Positions 6,274-8,437 of a stretch of 8,437 nucleotides of DNA are shown here, piece after piece. Origin of the DNA: Bacteroidota bacterium (GTDB lineage: Bacteria; Bacteroidota; Bacteroidia; AKYH767-A; JABDAW01); the NCBI GenBank assembly GCA_023251595.1, contig JAHEYM010000153.1:1-8437 (forward strand). The letters run 5' to 3'. Position numbers and translations under genes: made by a program. The notes under the pieces are model-generated. The model was not told the origin of the DNA and searched no databases. It saw nothing but the letters and a program-made list of their open reading frames with translations. The first letter of the stretch is position 1. Each line of letters starts with the position of its first letter.

Positions 6274-6500
6274 GCATTTAGAACATGAAAGGGCTTCCGA
6301 GTAATGTTTGTGCGGGGTTCACTTTTACGAGTAAGTTTTTTGTTCGCTTGCAAGACCATTCTAAGAGCGTCCCAAAGGTTCGAAGTTGCTTCCTCAATAG
6401 TTTCTCCCTGAGTATTTACCCCAGGAATTTCCTCAATCCAGGCAATATAACCTTCTTTAACCCTGTGAAAAACTGCGGTGAGGTTTATGTTCTTTTCCAT
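6270..6500 (-). CDS. hicB: HicB-type antitoxin, short form
   Basis: This 76-residue protein is the expected inhibitor of the downstream HicA toxin. Residues 5-50 give the partial RNase H-like HicB fold: LTAVFHRVKEGYIAWIEEIPGVNTQGETIEEATSNLWDAL, with the conserved G-Y-x-A-x-x-x-E-x-P-G and the following helix. The C-terminal ~25 residues are basic (KKLTRKSEPRTNITRK) and show no helix-turn-helix or ribbon-helix-helix, so this is the short HicB form; autoregulation would need DNA binding by other means. The stop overlaps the hicA start by 4 nt. A TAnnTTTG box lies only 5 nt before the ATG, which suggests a very short or absent leader. Confidence 0.88.
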   Translation of the reverse strand: MEKNINLTAVFHRVKEGYIAWIEEIPGVNTQGETIEEATSNLWDALRMVLQANKKLTRKSEPRTNITRKPFHVLNA

Positions 6501-6505
6501 GAATG

Positions 6506-6538
6506 CAAATATAAGCTATTTTGAATTATATATCCAAA
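6506..6538 (-). promoter_or_regulatory. Promoter candidate for hicB-hicA-Nudix
   Basis: On the minus strand TTTG (6538-6535) is followed after 21 nt by TATATTTG (6513-6506), a good match to the Bacteroidota -33/-7 pattern. The -7 box ends 5 nt before the hicB ATG (6500), so transcription would start at or next to the ATG, giving a leaderless message. Between and over the boxes lies an imperfect palindrome (6519-6539, TTTTG and CAAAA arms plus an inner AT pair; 7 of the 8 outer pairs match) that could be an operator. Confidence 0.42.
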
Positions 6539-6551
6539 AGGAGTACTTCAG

Positions 6552-6570
6552 AACTTGAAGCCATCAAGTT
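6552..6570. repeat. Inverted repeat between the secreted hypothetical gene and hicB
   Basis: A perfect 7-bp inverted repeat (AACTTGA / TCAAGTT) with a 5-nt loop sits in the 94-nt gap after the 6595-7245 gene. No T tract follows on either strand, so it is not a standard intrinsic terminator. It may still end the upstream transcript weakly or be a protein-binding site. Confidence 0.3.
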
Positions 6571-6594
6571 AAGAATGAATGCTAATCTTCCATC

Positions 6595-7245
6595 TTACTT
6601 TATGGATTTCTTGAATGATTCTCCATTCCAAACAAAGATAATGGGGTTTAAATTCATCCAATCCATCATGGAAGTTCTTTGAGTTAATGCAATATATTCA
6701 ATTCCATCATTACCTTCAGGATCAAGGTTACACGATAAATTTAACTCATCAGCAAAATATTTCAGCAAAGAGTCTGGAATATCCTTTTTAAAATATTCTT
6801 TCGCATCGAGAGTCATTGGAAGTTTAACTTCAATATTATCTGTCAACTTGTTGTCTATGAAGTCGAAGGCTCTCAGTTCGCGTTGACCATATAATGCTTG
6901 AGAGCCAGCATACCGTGAATAAACCACCAAAATATCTCCATTGATCTTTTTGAACATTCTCAATTCAATTACCATAAAACAATTTTGCGGAGTCCAACTC
7001 CATACTAATCTAATATACTTTTCCGTTTCGCCTTCATTAGTATATTTTGCTGTTCCAACATCGTTTCTGTCAGTAATAATAATGTAAGATCCAAATTTGA
7101 GCAAAGAGTCCTTTGCCGTATTTGTCAATTCCGGGGTATAAATTAAGGGTAACTCTTGTAAGACGTCCCGGATTGTTTGCCCGAATGACGTATATGTCTG
7201 ACAAATAAAAAATAAACTTGAAAAGTAAATAATAATTGGTTTCAT
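6595..7245 (-). CDS. Secreted hypothetical protein, weakly DUF3256-like
   Basis: This 216-residue exported protein has an N-terminal signal peptide: Lys2, a hydrophobic core IIIYFSSLFFIC, and likely cleavage at Gly22-Gln23. Cys15 sits in a poor lipobox (FFIC), so soluble secretion is more likely than lipidation. The mature part alternates beta-like strands (SYIIITDRN, YIRLVWSW, FMVIELRMF, DILVVYSRY, PIIFVWNG) with polar segments. Around residues 30-50 and 150-165 are D-S-L-L-K phrases (AKDSLLKF, IPDSLLKYF). The order of a D-S-L-L segment near the N-terminus followed by strands faintly recalls the Bacteroidota DUF3256 family, but this is memory only. It has no catalytic motif I recognise and no membrane segment beyond the signal. 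It starts 32 nt after the ABC gene, across a weak terminator-like hairpin, so co-transcription is uncertain. Confidence 0.75.
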   Translation of the reverse strand: MKPIIIYFSSLFFICQTYTSFGQTIRDVLQELPLIYTPELTNTAKDSLLKFGSYIIITDRNDVGTAKYTNEGETEKYIRLVWSWTPQNCFMVIELRMFKKINGDILVVYSRYAGSQALYGQRELRAFDFIDNKLTDNIEVKLPMTLDAKEYFKKDIPDSLLKYFADELNLSCNLDPEGNDGIEYIALTQRTSMMDWMNLNPIIFVWNGESFKKSIK

Positions 7246-7258
7246 TTTTCTATAAACT

Positions 7259-7279
7259 AAAAAAGTGTGGCTAACACTT
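7259..7279 (-). terminator. Weak terminator-like hairpin after the ABC gene
   Basis: On the minus strand AAGTGT-TAGCC-ACACTT (6-bp stem, 5-nt loop, 7279-7263) is followed directly by TTTT (7262-7259). The first arm overlaps the ABC gene's TAA stop (7280-7278). The stem has only two G-C pairs, so termination would be partial at best. The secreted hypothetical gene starts 14 nt beyond the T run. Confidence 0.35.
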
Positions 7280-8437
7280 AATTAACACTCACCGATTTCA
7301 TTTTATCAAATTCTTTTTGGAAAGATTCTTTTCGCTCACCAATCTGTTGTCTCCACATGGCATAATATAATCCTTTTTCTTCCAATAATTTTTCGTGTTT
7401 GCCCGATTCAATAATACTACCTTTTTCCAATACATATATTCTATCCGCATGCATAATTGTGGAAAGACGGTGTGCAATCATAAAAGTTATTTGTTTTCCT
7501 GCTTGTGACAATTGTCGCATCGTTCCGGAAATTTCTTCTTCCGTAATCGAATCGAGAGAAGAGGTTGCTTCATCAAAAACCAATAGGTTAGGTTTTCTAA
7601 GTAATGCCCTGGCGATTGATAAACGTTGTTTTTCACCCCCAGAAACCTTCACTCCTCCTTCACCTATAACCGTATCAAGACCTTTGTTCGCCCGCTCAAG
7701 TAAAGGAGTAAGAGCGGATCTCTCCAACACGTCCAAACATTCCTGATCGGTTGAACCCGGCGCCACAAAAAGCAAATTCTCTTTTATCGAACCGGAAAAT
7801 AATTGTGTGTCCTGTGAGACTAATCCGATCTGACTTCTTAATTCATCCAGATCCACTTCGGTAGATGGAATATCATTATATAATATTCTTCCATTTTTAG
7901 GTATATATAATCCGACAAGTAATTTAACAAGCGTCGTTTTTCCTGCACCCGATGGTCCGACAAAAGCAATCGATTCTCCTTGTTTTGCATCGAATGAAAT
8001 ATCTGTTAATGCATTCGTAGTTGCGGTCTGATGACGATAGGTTATATTCTCAAAACGAATCTGCTTAATTTCTCCAACATAGACCGGATTGGTCGGTTTC
8101 GGATCGGGTGGCATATTCAATATATCATTAAAATTCTTCAGGGAGACTTCTGCCTCGCGATAGGTACTGATTACATTTCCCATCTCCTGTAAAGGACCGA
8201 AAATAAAAAAAGAATAAACCATTAACGCAAAATATTGACCGATCTTTATTTCACCCTTAAATATCAGATAAAACAAAACAAACACAATTAAGGTGCGAAG
8301 AAAATTCACTGATGTACCCTGAACAAAACTCAGGGAACGTATATACTTAACTTTTTTTAATTCAAGTTTGAGGATTTTACCGGTTGTATTATTGAGTTGC
8401 TTTATCTCCTGTTTAGCCAGACCCAGACTCTTTACCA
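7278..8437 (-). CDS. ABC exporter, fused membrane and ATPase domains (C-terminal part)
   Basis: The frame is open to the right edge. The visible 385 residues are the C-terminal ~65% of an expected ~600-residue MsbA/multidrug-type half-transporter that would act as a dimer in the inner membrane. The Val (GTG) at 8309 is internal, because coding with family character (AKQEIKQLNN ... VKYIRSLSFVQGTSV) continues upstream. Numbering the visible fragment from 1, the last two membrane helices are ~45-60 (LRTLIVFVLFYLIF) and ~67-82 (YFALMVYSFFIFGPL). The ATPase domain has Walker A GPSGAGKT (160-167), Q-loop Gln208 (LVSQDTQLF), the ABC signature VSGGEKQR (264-271), Walker B NLLVFDEATSSLD (283-295) and the switch His322 (IAHRLSTI). 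All catalytic residues are present. The substrate (lipid, drug or peptide) cannot be inferred from this part. A charged tail (ERKESFQKEFDKMKS) ends the protein. Confidence 0.92.
   Translation of the reverse strand, partial: VKSLGLAKQEIKQLNNTTGKILKLELKKVKYIRSLSFVQGTSVNFLRTLIVFVLFYLIFKGEIKIGQYFALMVYSFFIFGPLQEMGNVISTYREAEVSLKNFNDILNMPPDPKPTNPVYVGEIKQIRFENITYRHQTATTNALTDISFDAKQGESIAFVGPSGAGKTTLVKLLVGLYIPKNGRILYNDIPSTEVDLDELRSQIGLVSQDTQLFSGSIKENLLFVAPGSTDQECLDVLERSALTPLLERANKGLDTVIGEGGVKVSGGEKQRLSIARALLRKPNLLVFDEATSSLDSITEEEISGTMRQLSQAGKQITFMIAHRLSTIMHADRIYVLEKGSIIESGKHEKLLEEKGLYYAMWRQQIGERKESFQKEFDKMKSVSVN

Noticed and set aside
7278..8309. ABC protein starting at the GTG at 8309
   Set aside because: The same frame continues to the window edge with sequence typical of the transporter's membrane domain; a start there would cut off most membrane helices.

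Overview
The window looks like part of a Bacteroidota chromosome. The evidence is the low G+C content, the scarcity of clear Shine-Dalgarno sites, several promoter-like TTG/TTTG ... TAnnTTTG sites (the Bacteroidota sigma-factor pattern), secreted proteins whose predicted signal cleavage falls just before Gln, and a DUF5106/TlpA-type thioredoxin-like protein of a kind abundant in that phylum. I cannot assign a genus.

Layout: almost everything is on the minus strand. The only plus-strand gene is the truncated C-terminal end of an unrecognised protein at the left edge (1-326). It converges on a RelB-like/RelE-ParE toxin-antitoxin operon (428-951) whose toxin gene carries an in-frame amber codon near its start and is otherwise complete. 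Next comes an apparent two-gene operon (4516 down to 1126). Its first gene encodes a 629-residue secreted, cysteine-rich, multi-module protein with no assigned function. Its second gene, 37 nt downstream, encodes a 487-residue periplasmic TlpA-like thioredoxin-fold protein with a CSHC active site. A 243-nt gap that appears to hold promoter elements precedes the operon. To the right lie a GNAT acetyltransferase with an 8-C tract in its first codons (4760-5248), then a tight hicB-hicA-Nudix cluster (6500 down to 5439), a secreted hypothetical protein (6595-7245), and the C-terminal 385 residues of an ABC exporter with fused membrane and ATPase domains that runs off the right edge (7278-8437).

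How the genes may work together: the only functional pairing the sequence argues for, beyond the two toxin-antitoxin loci, is the cysteine-rich exported protein followed by the thioredoxin-fold protein. The first has 26 cysteines, 24 of them in a repeat region, and would need disulfide handling outside the cytoplasm. The second is a candidate for that work, though such TlpA-like proteins are common enough in Bacteroidota that the link is only a hypothesis. The Nudix gene starts 1 nt after the hicA stop and is probably translated from the same message as the toxin-antitoxin pair. The remaining genes look like independent accessory or housekeeping functions.
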